From Haemophilus parainfluenzae (GTDB taxonomy: Bacteria; Pseudomonadota; Gammaproteobacteria; Enterobacterales; Pasteurellaceae), in contig NZ_QEPZ01000006.1 of the NCBI RefSeq assembly GCF_003253005.1, positions 43,578 to 107,577 on the forward strand: 64,000 nucleotides of DNA. Reading direction: 5' to 3'. This document shows positions 14,543-24,152 of this stretch, piece by piece. Each line of letters opens with the position of its first letter. The first letter of the stretch is position 1. The notes beneath the pieces are model-generated. The model was not told the origin of the DNA. It did not search any database and was given only the letters and a program-made list of their open reading frames with translations. The position numbers and the translations under genes are program-made.

Positions 14543-14803
14543 ATGACAAACCAACGTTTTATTACCATTTTAGGCTATGTCGCAACATTTACTTCTGTTT
14601 GTATGTATGTGTCTTACTTACAACAAATTGGTCTAAATTTATCGGGTCAAAAAGGTGGTTGGTTACAACCTTCTGCCACGATGATCAACTGTAGTTTATG
14701 GGTGGCTTATGGTTTGTTAAAAGAGAAACGTGATTTGCCTATTTCATTAGCTAATGCACCAGGTGTGATTCTAGGCTTGATTACTTTCGTCACTGCCTTA
14801 TAA
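14543..14803 (+). CDS. SemiSWEET-type sugar transporter
   Basis: An 86-residue protein with three transmembrane helices, the size of bacterial SemiSWEETs, which work as dimers. The proline-containing first helix of the family is not obvious, but the pattern GYVATFTSVCMYVSYLQQI, the conserved QPSATMINCSLWVAYGLLK (Trp/Asn positions) and ISLANAPGVILGLITF fit. The ATG at 14543 follows AGGAGAG; the longer frame from 14486 lacks one. The substrate is unknown. Confidence 0.8.
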   Translation: MTNQRFITILGYVATFTSVCMYVSYLQQIGLNLSGQKGGWLQPSATMINCSLWVAYGLLKEKRDLPISLANAPGVILGLITFVTAL

Positions 14804-14821
14804 CACTATAAAACCTCATAC

Positions 14822-14865
14822 AAAAAAGACCGCACTTATAGAAATCTTAAAGTGCAGTCTTTTTG
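14822..14865 (+). terminator. Terminator after the SemiSWEET gene
   Basis: AAAAAAGACCGCACTT and AAGTGCAGTCTTTTT form a long stem; one arm holds an intact uptake signal and the other a one-mismatch copy. Confidence 0.85.
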
Positions 14866-14944
14866 TTTATTAATTTAATTCATTTAAAACCTGAAAATTA
14901 TGAACTTGTATAATCTTTTATTCTATTGCATTCTATTAATGAAC

Positions 14945-14960
14945 AGACGTTTAGACGTCT
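14945..14960 (+). promoter_or_regulatory. Tandem met boxes (MetJ operator) upstream of metE
   Basis: AGACGTTT and AGACGTCT are adjacent 8-base met boxes; the second matches the MetJ consensus exactly. They lie 31 bases before the metE start, so metE is probably repressed by MetJ with S-adenosylmethionine. Confidence 0.85.
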
Positions 14961-14990
14961 AAACTAAACAAAACAATAGAAGGATTAAAT

Positions 14991-17264
14991 ATGACAACAT
15001 TTCATTTAGCAGGATTTCCGCGTGTTGGTGCAAAGCGTGAACTTAAATTTGCTCAAGAGCGTTACTGGCGTGGCGAAATTGCGGAAGCGGATTTATTAGA
15101 TATTGCAAAAAGATTACGTGAACTAAACTGGCAACACCAAGCTAAGGCAAATGCTGATTTTGTCGCGGTGGCTGATTTCACACTTTACGATCACATTTTA
15201 GATTTACAAGTGGCAACAGGTGCGATTCCTGCTCGCTTTGGTTTCGATAGCCAAAACTTAACACTCGATCAATATTTCCAATTGGCGCGCGGTAATAAAA
15301 CCCAATTTGCGATTGAAATGACAAAATGGTTCGATACCAACTATCACTATCTCGTGCCAGAATTCCATAAAGAAACACAATTTAAAGCAAATCCAACACA
15401 TTATGTAACACAAATTCGTGAAGCTAAAACGCTTGGATATCAAGTTAAACCAACAATCGTTGGTCCACTCACCTTTCTTTGGTTAGGTAAAGAAAAAGGT
15501 GCGACATTTAATCGCTTTGATTTATTAGCAAAACTCCTGCCGGTTTATGTTGAAATCTTAAATACGTTAGCTGCAGAAGGTGTGGAATACATTCAAATTG
15601 ATGAACCCGCTCTCACCTTAGATTTACCGATAGAATGGATTGCGGCTTATAAAGCGGTTTACGCTACTTTTGCTGAACAAGTGAAAGCAAAATTATTGCT
15701 TGCGACTTATTTCGGTTCTGTGGCAGAACACGCTGATTTGTTAAAAGCCTTACCTGTAGCAGGTTTGCACATCGACTTAGTACGCGCACCAGAACAACTC
15801 GCTGCCTTTGCGGATTATGACAAAATCTTATCTGTGGGCATCATTGATGGTCGTAATATTTGGCGTGCAAACTTGAATCAAGTGTTAGATGTGGTTGAGC
15901 CATTAAAAGCGAAATTAGGCGATCGTTTGTGGATTGCGCCAAGCTGCTCACTTCTCCACTCGCCTTATGATTTAGAAGTTGAAACGCAACTTCAAGCAAA
16001 TAAACCTGAACTATATCAATGGTTGGCTTTCACATTACAAAAAATTCAAGAATTACGTGTTATTAAGACCGCACTTGAGCAAGGTCGTGAAGCCGTTCGA
16101 GCTGAATTAGCGGCTTCTCAAGCAGCTGCAGATGCTCGTAAAAACTCACATGAAATTCACCGCTCTTGTGTGGCAGAACGTTTAGCAAACTTACCGAAAA
16201 ATGCTGACCAACGTAAATCGCCATTTGCGGAACGCATTAAATTACAAAATGCGTGGTTAAATTTACCACTTCTGCCAACGACAAATATTGGTTCTTTCCC
16301 ACAAACAACAGCCATTCGTCATGCCCGTGCTGCCTTCAAAAAAGGCGAACTCAGCTTAGCTGATTACGAAGCTGCAATGAAAAAAGAAATTGAATTTGTT
16401 GTACGTGAGCAAGAAAAATTAGACTTAGATGTATTGGTACATGGCGAAGCAGAACGTAACGACATGGTGGAATATTTCGGCGAACTACTCGATGGTTTTG
16501 CTTTCACCAAATTTGGTTGGGTACAAAGTTATGGTTCACGTTGCGTGAAACCACCAGTGATTTACGGTGATGTTACTCGCCCAGAACCAATGACAGTACG
16601 CTGGTCGCAATATGCCCAAAGCCTTACCAATAAAGTGATGAAAGGCATGCTAACTGGTCCAGTCACGATCTTACAATGGTCTTTCGTGCGTAACGATATT
16701 TCCCGTGAAACAGTTTGTAAACAAATTGCGGTAGCACTTTCTGATGAAGTATTAGATTTAGAAAAGGCAGGCATCAAAGTGATTCAAATTGATGAGCCGG
16801 CTATTCGTGAAGGTTTACCGTTAAAACGTGCAGATTGGGATGCTTATTTGAAATGGGCGGGCGAAGCCTTCCGTTTAAGCTCAATGGGTTGCCAAGATGA
16901 TACCCAAATTCATACGCACATGTGTTATTCCGAATTTAACGACATTCTACCGGCTATTGCAGCCTTAGATGCCGATGTCATTACTATCGAAACCTCGCGT
17001 TCTGACATGGAATTACTCACCGCATTTGGTAATTTCAAATACCCGAATGATATTGGTCCTGGCGTATATGACATTCATAGTCCACGCGTACCTGCAGCAG
17101 AAGAAATTGAACATCTTCTTCGCAAAGCATTACAAGTTGTGCCGAAAGAACGTTTATGGGTAAACCCAGACTGTGGTTTGAAAACGCGCGGTTGGCCAGA
17201 AACAATTGCGGCATTAAAAGTAATGGTTGATGTCACGAAAAAATTACGTGCTGAATTAGCGTAA
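14991..17264 (+). CDS. metE: Cobalamin-independent methionine synthase MetE
   Basis: A 757-residue enzyme transferring a methyl group from methyltetrahydropteroyl-triglutamate to homocysteine. Zinc ligands are visible in THMCYSEF (about residues 641-643) and [11 protein letters not shown] (about 726), the positions seen in E. coli. The N-terminal half carries the matching duplicated barrel with [13 protein letters not shown]. It is a single-gene unit between met boxes and a strong terminator; internal uptake signals are present. Two short opposite-strand frames inside are shadows. Confidence 0.97.
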   Translation: MTTFHLAGFPRVGAKRELKFAQERYWRGEIAEADLLDIAKRLRELNWQHQAKANADFVAVADFTLYDHILDLQVATGAIPARFGFDSQNLTLDQYFQLARGNKTQFAIEMTKWFDTNYHYLVPEFHKETQFKANPTHYVTQIREAKTLGYQVKPTIVGPLTFLWLGKEKGATFNRFDLLAKLLPVYVEILNTLAAEGVEYIQIDEPALTLDLPIEWIAAYKAVYATFAEQVKAKLLLATYFGSVAEHADLLKALPVAGLHIDLVRAPEQLAAFADYDKILSVGIIDGRNIWRANLNQVLDVVEPLKAKLGDRLWIAPSCSLLHSPYDLEVETQLQANKPELYQWLAFTLQKIQELRVIKTALEQGREAVRAELAASQAAADARKNSHEIHRSCVAERLANLPKNADQRKSPFAERIKLQNAWLNLPLLPTTNIGSFPQTTAIRHARAAFKKGELSLADYEAAMKKEIEFVVREQEKLDLDVLVHGEAERNDMVEYFGELLDGFAFTKFGWVQSYGSRCVKPPVIYGDVTRPEPMTVRWSQYAQSLTNKVMKGMLTGPVTILQWSFVRNDISRETVCKQIAVALSDEVLDLEKAGIKVIQIDEPAIREGLPLKRADWDAYLKWAGEAFRLSSMGCQDDTQIHTHMCYSEFNDILPAIAALDADVITIETSRSDMELLTAFGNFKYPNDIGPGVYDIHSPRVPAAEEIEHLLRKALQVVPKERLWVNPDCGLKTRGWPETIAALKVMVDVTKKLRAELA

Positions 17265-17271
17265 AACCAGT

Positions 17272-17320
17272 AAAAAGAAAGGCGAACATGAGAGATTATC
17301 TCTGTTCGCCCTTTCTTTTA
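17272..17320 (+). terminator. Terminator after metE
   Basis: A long stem (AAAGAAAGGCGAACA with near complement) ends in TTTT. It also lies downstream of the convergent cdd gene. Confidence 0.85.
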
Positions 17321-17350
17321 GTTCAAAAACTCATTAACTTTTGACCGCAC

Positions 17351-18226
17351 TTACAGGCTAATATATTCCATTTTCACCTTGCAGAGGCTCTTCAATAACT
17401 GCTCTGCCATCTTGCGGTGACTTAAACGCAACGGTTTCTCTGCAAATACCACTCGCTCAATTTTCGATACATCCAATTGATTTAAGTAAGCAAAATTAAT
17501 CGCCGTTTGCATAGCCGGTAAGCTTGGGTTAAATGCTGCATTTTCTGCATATCGACCGCAAATCATTTCCCCATTTTTAAATAAAATGCCTACACCATGA
17601 GGACTTTTAGAATAAGGTGAATGTGCTCGGTTTGCCCCTAAAATGGCTTTGTTTGCCACTTCATCTTCTGTCGTCAATGTAAAGCCTTGTTCTTCTTTGT
17701 TTAATAGAAGCCAATCAACGCCTAAATCTTTCGGGCCGAAGCTATCGGGTAAATATTGAGGAAGTGGATTATTTTGGCTGTGTGGCAAATGGATCTTTAA
17801 ATCTTCCGCTTGATAAAGCTCATTCATAAATTGACGGCAGTGACCACAAGGCGTGTAATTCACCACAATATCCGTGATGCGAGATTCATTACGTAACCAT
17901 GCATGGCTAATCGCACTTTGTTCTGCATGGATAGTTTGAGCCATGCTACTCCCCTGAAACTCTTGATTCGCACCAAAATAAAAATCACCACTTTCACCAA
18001 TCGCAATCGCGCCAACATGAAATTCTGAAATGGGTGTGTGACTATAACAAGCCGCTACGGGCAAAAGCGACAAACCTAATTGAACAGGCGTAAGTTTAAA
18101 TTCATCACAAATTGACCGCACTTTTTCAGCCGGTAAAAAACCTTTCCATTCTTGTTCTTCTAATGCAGAAAGAATTGCATTTGAAAGTGGCGAATCGACT
18201 AATGCTTGTTGAATTTTTTGTTGCAT
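17351..18226 (-). CDS. cdd: Cytidine deaminase
   Basis: A 291-residue, E. coli-type cytidine deaminase, longer than the 130-residue form because it holds a second, inactive domain. Zinc site: HAE (His100, catalytic Glu102) and PCGHC (Cys127, Cys130). It converts cytidine and deoxycytidine to uridine forms in pyrimidine salvage. The start has a ribosome-binding site (AAGGAGA). It is convergent with metE. Two uptake signals occur within or next to it. Confidence 0.95.
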   Translation of the reverse strand: MQQKIQQALVDSPLSNAILSALEEQEWKGFLPAEKVRSICDEFKLTPVQLGLSLLPVAACYSHTPISEFHVGAIAIGESGDFYFGANQEFQGSSMAQTIHAEQSAISHAWLRNESRITDIVVNYTPCGHCRQFMNELYQAEDLKIHLPHSQNNPLPQYLPDSFGPKDLGVDWLLLNKEEQGFTLTTEDEVANKAILGANRAHSPYSKSPHGVGILFKNGEMICGRYAENAAFNPSLPAMQTAINFAYLNQLDVSKIERVVFAEKPLRLSHRKMAEQLLKSLCKVKMEYISL

Positions 18227-18337
18227 GTTAAATCTCCTTATTTTTATATATCTATTCTACGCTATTTGATAAAAAACCTAAACGCTAAAAGACTTTCGGT
18301 ATCTGTTTCTAACCATTTATCAATGCGTTAAAATAAA

Positions 18338-18366
18338 AAATAACCGCACTTTAAAGTGCGGTCATA
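18338..18366. terminator. Inverted uptake-signal hairpin
   Basis: TAACCGCACTTTAAAGTGCGGT is a near-perfect inverted pair of uptake signals, downstream of the decayed ABC gene. Confidence 0.75.
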
Positions 18367-18390
18367 AATTGAGATGTTTATTCACTTGTT

Positions 18391-19179
18391 TTATAACAAT
18401 GATGGTCCAACACCGAGTAATTTTCTTGTGTAATCTACTGTTGGGTGGTTGAAAATATCTTCGGTGCTACCCGTTTCCAAAATTTGACCACCGTACATTA
18501 CGACAATGCGATCAGATACTTGGCGTACGGTTTGGATATCGTGAGAGATAAACACCATGGCAAGATTGAGTTCTTTTTTCAAGTCAGCTAATAAGTTTAA
18601 TACCTGAGCACGAACAGATACGTCTAATGCAGAAGTCGGCTCATCCGCAACGATAAGTTTTGGATTCAGTGCTAAAGCACGTCAATCGCTACACGTTGTT
18701 TTTGCCTGCCCGATAAACGAGTTGGCTCAACTTGCGCCGCAGAACGAGGTAATCCGACGCGAGAAAGCAAGTCATACACACGTTTTTCCCATTCATGAGG
18801 TTGTAACACATTGTGAATATCCATTGGGTCACGCAAAATATCCAACACTTTCATACGAGGATTCAGTGCTGTTGCCGGGTCTTGGAAAATGACCGAGACT
18901 TGGCGACCAAATTGTTTTATCGCTTCTGAGCTGCCATATTGCATTTGTAAACCATTGAATTTCACTAAACCTGATGTCGATTTAAGAAGCCCAATGATCA
19001 CGTTGGCTAAGGTAGATTTCCCACAACCTGATTCACCTACTAAGCCAACGGTTTCTCCGGCTTTAATGCCAAGACTCACATTGTTCACTGCGGTGAATTT
19101 TTTACGTCCAAACAATGAACCGTCGCGAGAAGGAAATTGCACCACGATATTTTCTAAATCGATGATGTTTTGTTCTTTA
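18391..19179 (-). pseudogene. Decayed peptide-type ABC transporter ATPase (DppF-like)
   Basis: Two frames together encode most of a peptide/nickel ABC ATPase. The first part has Walker A (GESGCGKST) and Q-loop (VIFQDPATALNPRM); it breaks at about 18681, where one base is missing from the expected reading of AIARALALNPK after the signature. The second frame continues with VADEPTSALDVSV, the H-loop (FISHD) and the C-terminal end VDYTRKLLG. The signature itself reads LSGRQ instead of LSGGQ. The 5' end is fused to a truncated signal-peptide gene, and no proper start remains. It is not functional unless the frameshift is a sequencing error. Confidence 0.85.
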
Positions 19180-19314
19180 AATATCAGCAGCAAAGGCTGT
19201 TGGTGCAAATGTGCCTAACGTACCACTAAATGCAAGACCTACCCCCACGCTAGCCATAAGTTTCATAAAATGACGACGAGATTCATTAGTTTCAAAGGAA
19301 AAATGCTTTGTCAT
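19177..19314 (-). pseudogene. Truncated Tat signal peptide of a lost binding protein
   Basis: A 45-codon remnant with a start and twin-arginine signal (ESRRHFMKLM), hydrophobic core and cleavage site PTAFAAD, then a stop two codons later, where the sequence runs straight into the ATPase remnant. This is the front of a substrate-binding protein gene whose mature part and, by inference, the permease genes were deleted. It probably belonged to the same ABC operon. Confidence 0.75.
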
Positions 19315-19474
19315 ACTAAACTCCTAATGAGTAATAAAATCATATTTTTGGTTTTTAAATCTAGCCAAACATTTCATTCGAAAATGAAGTAAAGCAATCA
19401 AATCTTAGAATAAAATGATTTATATCAATCACAATCATCCTTGCTTCATTCTGTCAAAGGGGAAATATTAAATG

Positions 19475-19490
19475 TGTGATCTACTTCACA
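19475..19490. promoter_or_regulatory. CRP site
   Basis: TGTGATCTACTTCACA is a perfect TGTGA-N6-TCACA match. It lies 160 bases upstream of the ABC remnant (minus strand) and 180 bases upstream of dps; it is more likely the old promoter control of the ABC operon. The 355-base gap 19315-19669 holds no other feature that I can see. Confidence 0.7.
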
Positions 19491-19669
19491 GAGTTTTTTC
19501 CGTACCTTAAAATAAAAGCTTTTAACTATGTATAATTTTTTTATGATAGATTTTAACTATTGAATCACTAGATAATATGAAATAGCTATCAGAAAAAACG
19601 ATGCTTATAATGACCACATTTCCCAAGCAAGGGAACAACATTTTAATCAACAATAAAGAGGAAAATACT

Positions 19670-20152
19670 ATGTCAAAAACATCAATCGGTTTAGATAAAA
19701 AAGCATCTGAAAAATTAGCAGCAAAATTAAATGAATTATTAGCAACCTATCAAGTATTCTATACCAACGTGCGCGGTTACCACTGGAACATTAAAGGGGT
19801 AAATTTCTTTGAATTACACGCAAAATTTGAAGAAATCTACACAGATTTAGTAGTAAAAGTAGATGAAGTGGCAGAACGTATCTTAACTTTAGGTTACACA
19901 CCGCATAACGGTTATTCACAATACTTCCAACACTCACGTATTAAAGAAGAGTTAGGGGTAAGTGATGCGCAATCTTGCTTAAAAGGCACATTAGAAGGAT
20001 TAAAAGTATTACTTGAACAGCAACGTGAAATTCTTGAATTAGCGGGTGAGTCTGATGATGAAGGTACAGCTTCTCAAATGAGCGACTACATCAAAGAACA
20101 AGAAAAACTTGTTTGGATGTTCCAAGCTGCTTGTCAAAGTTGCCATTCCTAA
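19670..20152 (+). CDS. dps: Dps-family DNA-protecting ferritin-like protein
   Basis: A 160-residue Dps protein, which binds iron in a 12-subunit shell and protects DNA from peroxide. The ferroxidase residues fall in YHWNIKGVNFFELHAKFEE (His, Asp/Glu) between helices. The ATG at 19670 is chosen because AGAGGA precedes it and MSKTSIGLDKKAS is a usual beginning; the longer frame from 19601 lacks a site. It has its own terminator. Together with the two ferritins it gives the window three iron-storage shells. Confidence 0.93.
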   Translation: MSKTSIGLDKKASEKLAAKLNELLATYQVFYTNVRGYHWNIKGVNFFELHAKFEEIYTDLVVKVDEVAERILTLGYTPHNGYSQYFQHSRIKEELGVSDAQSCLKGTLEGLKVLLEQQREILELAGESDDEGTASQMSDYIKEQEKLVWMFQAACQSCHS

Positions 20153-20171
20153 TTAAATATTGATTAAATAC

Positions 20172-20199
20172 GAAAGCCGACTGATGTCGGCTTTTTTAT
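20172..20199. terminator. Terminator between dps and yjjB
   Basis: Stem AAAGCCGAC/GTCGGCTTT with loop TGAT and a T run; it can serve dps, and possibly the convergent yjjPB unit. Confidence 0.85.
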
Positions 20200-20202
20200 T
20201 TT

Positions 20203-20664
20203 CTACACGACTGGTTTTTGTCGATAGAACAATAGTCCTGGTAAGGCTAAGCCCAAAACAAGAGCGCCCAAAATAAAGCTAGTATTGATAAAAGAGCTGA
20301 TCATTTGCTCAAATAATTTATCGGAAAAGCCATAATGGTGAATTTGTACGATAGCAATCATCGCTTTATAAGCATGAACACCTGGAATCATTGGAATAAT
20401 TGCCGCAACAGTAAAGACTTTCGGATGGGCTAAATAACGATGAGATAAATGCACCCCAATAAAACCAATCACACAAGTGGCGAAAAAAGTGGCAAAAACA
20501 ATTGGGACACCAAAGTGTAATAATAAAGTTCGTGTGACATGTCCAAGTGCACCTAAAATCGCACAATACTTTAAGGCTTTAGGCGGAACATTAAATACTA
20601 AAGCAAATCCTACTGCGGGGATGGCAGCAAAAAGCATATCATCGAGTAAATTCAGTAAAAACAT
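20203..20664 (-). CDS. yjjB: YjjB, threonine/serine exporter-like subunit
   Basis: A 153-residue membrane protein with about four helices; ILAAIPAVGF-like and AHPKVFTVAAIIPMIPGVHAYKAM segments are those of E. coli YjjB (ThrE_2 domain). The ATG at 20664 follows the yjjP stop after a short gap; the frame could extend 24 bases into yjjP. With YjjP it forms the two-part succinate (or ThrE-like) exporter described in E. coli. Confidence 0.85.
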   Translation of the reverse strand: MFLLNLLDDMLFAAIPAVGFALVFNVPPKALKYCAILGALGHVTRTLLLHFGVPIVFATFFATCVIGFIGVHLSHRYLAHPKVFTVAAIIPMIPGVHAYKAMIAIVQIHHYGFSDKLFEQMISSFINTSFILGALVLGLALPGLLFYRQKPVV

Positions 20665-20668
20665 CTTA

Positions 20669-21439
20669 TTACCCCACCCAAGAAACAATATTTAAAAGAT
20701 TTAACGCAAAGACAATACCTAAACAAGCACCAAAAGTGAGAACCGTAGCGATGGTCCAGCGTCCTATTCCCATATTTACATACCCTTTTAAAATATCCGC
20801 AAGTGAATTAATTAATGGGAATCCTGGAACGAGTAATAAAACGCTAGAAGCTAATGCGATATGAGGATCATTTCCTAAACTATATTTCAAACTGACACTG
20901 GAAATCAGTGAGGCAACAAAAGCGGTAATGGCAAAAACGATGAGTGGATTGTAATGACGTTTAGAAATTTCTTGTCGAACAAACATCGCAATGGCAGAGG
21001 CAATAAAGGTGATCGCACAAATTGTCATATCTCCGCCAGAAAGGTGAGCAAAAGAGGCACAAGATAAACCAATCATAAACACCACCAAATAACGGTTATA
21101 TTTTAGTGGTTTTAACTTATCCAATTTCTTTTGTGCCATAGACAAATCATACAAGTGATGCTCTACGGCAACCACAATGTGCTGAACATCCGTAACGATT
21201 TGCATATTAATGCCTTTATCGACATTCTTCCGCACGGTAGTAATACAATGTTGCTTAGAAAGTGTGGTCAATAAGACGGCATTTGCCGTTAAAGCACACT
21301 CCACGCTTTCAATGCCTAAAGCTACACCTAATCGCTGTGCCATTTGTACGACAACAGCACTTTCTGCACCATGCTGTAACAATAACAAAGCGGTTTCCAC
21401 ACAAATACGGGTAACCGCTCGTTGGTATTCCTGATTCAT
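20669..21439 (-). CDS. yjjP: YjjP, threonine/serine exporter-like subunit
   Basis: A 256-residue protein: an N-terminal cytosolic ThrE domain (AESAVVVQMAQRLGVALGIES, CITTVRKNVDKGINM) and five C-terminal transmembrane helices with the VPGFPLINSLADI signature. It is the first gene of the yjjP-yjjB pair, the split version of the one-chain ThrE carrier. Start: ATG at 21439; a purine-rich stretch (AGCGTAGAGAT) precedes it. Confidence 0.85.
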   Translation of the reverse strand: MNQEYQRAVTRICVETALLLLQHGAESAVVVQMAQRLGVALGIESVECALTANAVLLTTLSKQHCITTVRKNVDKGINMQIVTDVQHIVVAVEHHLYDLSMAQKKLDKLKPLKYNRYLVVFMIGLSCASFAHLSGGDMTICAITFIASAIAMFVRQEISKRHYNPLIVFAITAFVASLISSVSLKYSLGNDPHIALASSVLLLVPGFPLINSLADILKGYVNMGIGRWTIATVLTFGACLGIVFALNLLNIVSWVG

Positions 21440-21566
21440 ATCTCTACGCTCTTATAAAGTAAACCTTAGAGATTATAGATCGATGAATAAAAAATACTGA
21501 AAAAATGACCGCACCTATGATCCAAGTCAAAACTTCAGTATTTCAAAGCCTATGGTTCAACAGAAA

Positions 21567-22214
21567 TTAAATGGCTTTATCAAAATATAGCGGCACATTG
21601 CTTAACTTAGCCATATTCGTGATATAAGCTAAAACTGCTGGTGGAAATTCGATTCCTTTCACACAAGTCAGATTTCGTAATACAGGGAAAACGATAATAT
21701 CTTCAAGAGAAAGTTGGCTGTTTAAGGCATTTTCAGATTGAATTAATACAGTTAATTTCTCTAAATCGCCTTTTAAGCGAGTGAGATAGGTTTCAGTCTT
21801 CGCAATATTTTCAGCAAAATCACCAATAAATTCCGTTTTCTTTTTAGTGAAATAATCAACCGCACTTTGAGTTTCAAATTCTGCTAAACCAATTTGCGTA
21901 AACCGTGCAGTCGTAAGATGACCATAATAACTGCCGACTTCTTTTAACCATGCTTCAATTTCAGGACGAATGTGTGCAGACAGGATTTTTTTACCAAAAT
22001 GCTCATCTACATAATGCACGATATCCAAACTTTCTGGCATCGCGGTACCATCTTCTTTGACAAGAATGGGTACAACCTTTTTACCCACTAAATCAATTGG
22101 CGTAGCTTCATCATCATTTGCCAGCACTACAAGTTCTACCGGCAAATTTTTTAAACCGAAAATCATGCGAGCACGCACACAAAACGGGCAATGATCGTAA
22201 ACATATAATTTCAT
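21567..22214 (-). CDS. grxB: Glutaredoxin 2
   Basis: A 215-residue protein with an N-terminal thioredoxin fold, active site CPFC (residues 9-12), and a helical C-terminal domain, the GST-like form unique to glutaredoxin 2. It reduces glutathione-mixed disulfides. It is three bases from recD and on the same strand, so it may be read from the recBD transcript. One uptake signal is inside. Confidence 0.93.
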   Translation of the reverse strand: MKLYVYDHCPFCVRARMIFGLKNLPVELVVLANDDEATPIDLVGKKVVPILVKEDGTAMPESLDIVHYVDEHFGKKILSAHIRPEIEAWLKEVGSYYGHLTTARFTQIGLAEFETQSAVDYFTKKKTEFIGDFAENIAKTETYLTRLKGDLEKLTVLIQSENALNSQLSLEDIIVFPVLRNLTCVKGIEFPPAVLAYITNMAKLSNVPLYFDKAI

Positions 22215-22217
22215 TTT

Positions 22218-24152
22218 TTACTCCTCTTTTTCCTGTAATAATTTTCCTAATCCACTTTGTCGTTTCACGGTATTTCTGACCGCACTTTGCCAGATTTTTT
22301 CATTAGCAAATACAGAAAGCTGATTTTTTGCACGGGTAACACCGGTAAATACCAGCTCTCGTGAAAGCACAGGGTTAGGTTCTGTTGGTAACACCATGAC
22401 GGTATGTTCAAACTCCGAACCTTGGGATTTATGAATCGTCATCATAAACGCAGGCTCGTGAGCAGGAATGCGACTGGTTGATACTTCTCGATTGCCAAAC
22501 CATACTTTGCCTTTAGCTAAACACAAGCCAATATCGCCGTTATACAGTTTAACATTATGATCGTTTTCGGCAATCATAATTGGCTTACCAATATACCAAT
22601 CGTCCTCTTGGCGGAACCAAAGTAGTTTTTCTACACGCAATGCTAAAGCAATTTCACGATTTAATTCTTCCACACCTAATGCCGAAGCTCGAAGTGCTGT
22701 CAAAAATCTCACCGAATTAAAGCAATCTAAAATCGCTTCCGCATAAGTTTTCTCGCAGCCCTTTTCATCTATAAATTTTGCATTGAGATCTTTCTTCTGA
22801 GCAAAATAAGTTTGAAGTTGGGTTAAATAAACACGGTAATTTTCAACCGCACTTTTCACCACTTGTCGAACCGATTCTTTAACATCTTGTTCTTCATCAA
22901 AATGATGAAAATGTAACTCTTGTGGATATTCTGAAAAGGTTGTTACACTGCCCTTACCTTTTCCTTGTTGAATTTGCTCAGCAAGTTGTTTAATGCCCGA
23001 ATCATCTCGGAAACGACGACTAAAGGTTAAATGACAAATGGCATCACGCAACGGACTATGTTCATCCGAAGTTGGAACAGTATAGCCTGTTGTTGTATGA
23101 ATATAATCAGCTTGAGCAGGACTATAATCTTGCGTTAAAAATTGTGCAATTTCACCTAATACCGCGCCAGCTTCCACAGAAGCCAATTGAGCTTGGTCAC
23201 CCAATAAAATTAAACGTGTTTCGGGCTTCAACGCTTGCACAAGTTTCGCCATCATAGGCAAATCAATCATCGAGGTTTCATCCACCACTAATACATCAAT
23301 TTGCAGTGGATTATGTGCATGATATTTCACGCTATCGCTAAAAGGTCGAACGCCTAGTAAACGATGCAACGTTTCTGCGGTTTTAGGAATAGATGCACGT
23401 AACTCATCTGAAATTGGCATTTGTGCCAAAGCGTTTTCGATGGATTCCGTTAAACGCGCCGCGGCTTTTCCTGTTGGCGCAACCAATTTGATATGAAGCT
23501 TGCCACCAAATAATTCTTGTAATACACATAACAAGCGAGTGACTGTCGAGGTTTTCCCTGTTCCCGGTCCACCTGTAATCACAGAAAATGGGCTTTTCAC
23601 CGCCGTTGCGACTGCTACTTTTTGCCAATCAACTTGCGCTTGTTGTTGAGGGAAATAACGATCTAATAAAGTTCGAATTTGTTGCGGTTCTACCGATAAA
23701 GTGCTGTCATTTTTCAAGGCGTTTTTAATATATTGCGCAACGCGGAATTCATCTTGCCAAGCTCGATAGAAATAAATCGCCCCAAATTGAAATGCGAGAG
23801 GCGCAATTTGATTTTCAGGATCTTGTGTAAAAGCAATATGCCCCGCTAAGGTTGATTGCCATTTTGATACAGGAAGCGAACCGATCTTCTCATTAATCAG
23901 CAACAAAAAATCCGTTTCGGTATGACGATAAGCCAAACCAAATAAATTACGTTCTAAAAAGCGATCTAACACACAACAAGTATTGCCTTGTGTATAGCTC
24001 CAGTTGCAAAGTGCGGCTAATAAAATTGCTAAATTTTGTACGGGCTCGGCATAGCCTTTATCTTTTTGTTTATCAGCAATTAATTGAGCAAAATAATAAT
24101 CGCCTTGAGTAATCACACCTTGTTCTTGCAAGGATTTTAATAGGCTTAACAT
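22218..24152 (-). CDS. recD: RecBCD nuclease, alpha subunit RecD
   Basis: A 644-residue 5'-3' helicase subunit. Walker A (GGPGTGKTSTV, near residue 197), DEAD-like VDETSMIDLPMM, and the C-terminal motif TIHKSQGSEFEHTVMVLP are all present. The start ATG at 24152 overlaps the recB stop (TAATG); an upstream start inside recB is possible but less usual. RecB and RecD are coupled here, while recC is not in the window, as in H. influenzae. Confidence 0.95.
   Translation of the reverse strand: MLSLLKSLQEQGVITQGDYYFAQLIADKQKDKGYAEPVQNLAILLAALCNWSYTQGNTCCVLDRFLERNLFGLAYRHTETDFLLLINEKIGSLPVSKWQSTLAGHIAFTQDPENQIAPLAFQFGAIYFYRAWQDEFRVAQYIKNALKNDSTLSVEPQQIRTLLDRYFPQQQAQVDWQKVAVATAVKSPFSVITGGPGTGKTSTVTRLLCVLQELFGGKLHIKLVAPTGKAAARLTESIENALAQMPISDELRASIPKTAETLHRLLGVRPFSDSVKYHAHNPLQIDVLVVDETSMIDLPMMAKLVQALKPETRLILLGDQAQLASVEAGAVLGEIAQFLTQDYSPAQADYIHTTTGYTVPTSDEHSPLRDAICHLTFSRRFRDDSGIKQLAEQIQQGKGKGSVTTFSEYPQELHFHHFDEEQDVKESVRQVVKSAVENYRVYLTQLQTYFAQKKDLNAKFIDEKGCEKTYAEAILDCFNSVRFLTALRASALGVEELNREIALALRVEKLLWFRQEDDWYIGKPIMIAENDHNVKLYNGDIGLCLAKGKVWFGNREVSTSRIPAHEPAFMMTIHKSQGSEFEHTVMVLPTEPNPVLSRELVFTGVTRAKNQLSVFANEKIWQSAVRNTVKRQSGLGKLLQEKEE

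Noticed and set aside
14866..14990. SAM riboswitch before metE
   Set aside because: The leader is too short and carries MetJ boxes instead; no riboswitch folds are visible.
18672..19208. Intact ATPase gene starting with TTG at 19208
   Set aside because: The first codons come from the Tat signal region read in another frame, and the protein stops at a frameshift before Walker B.
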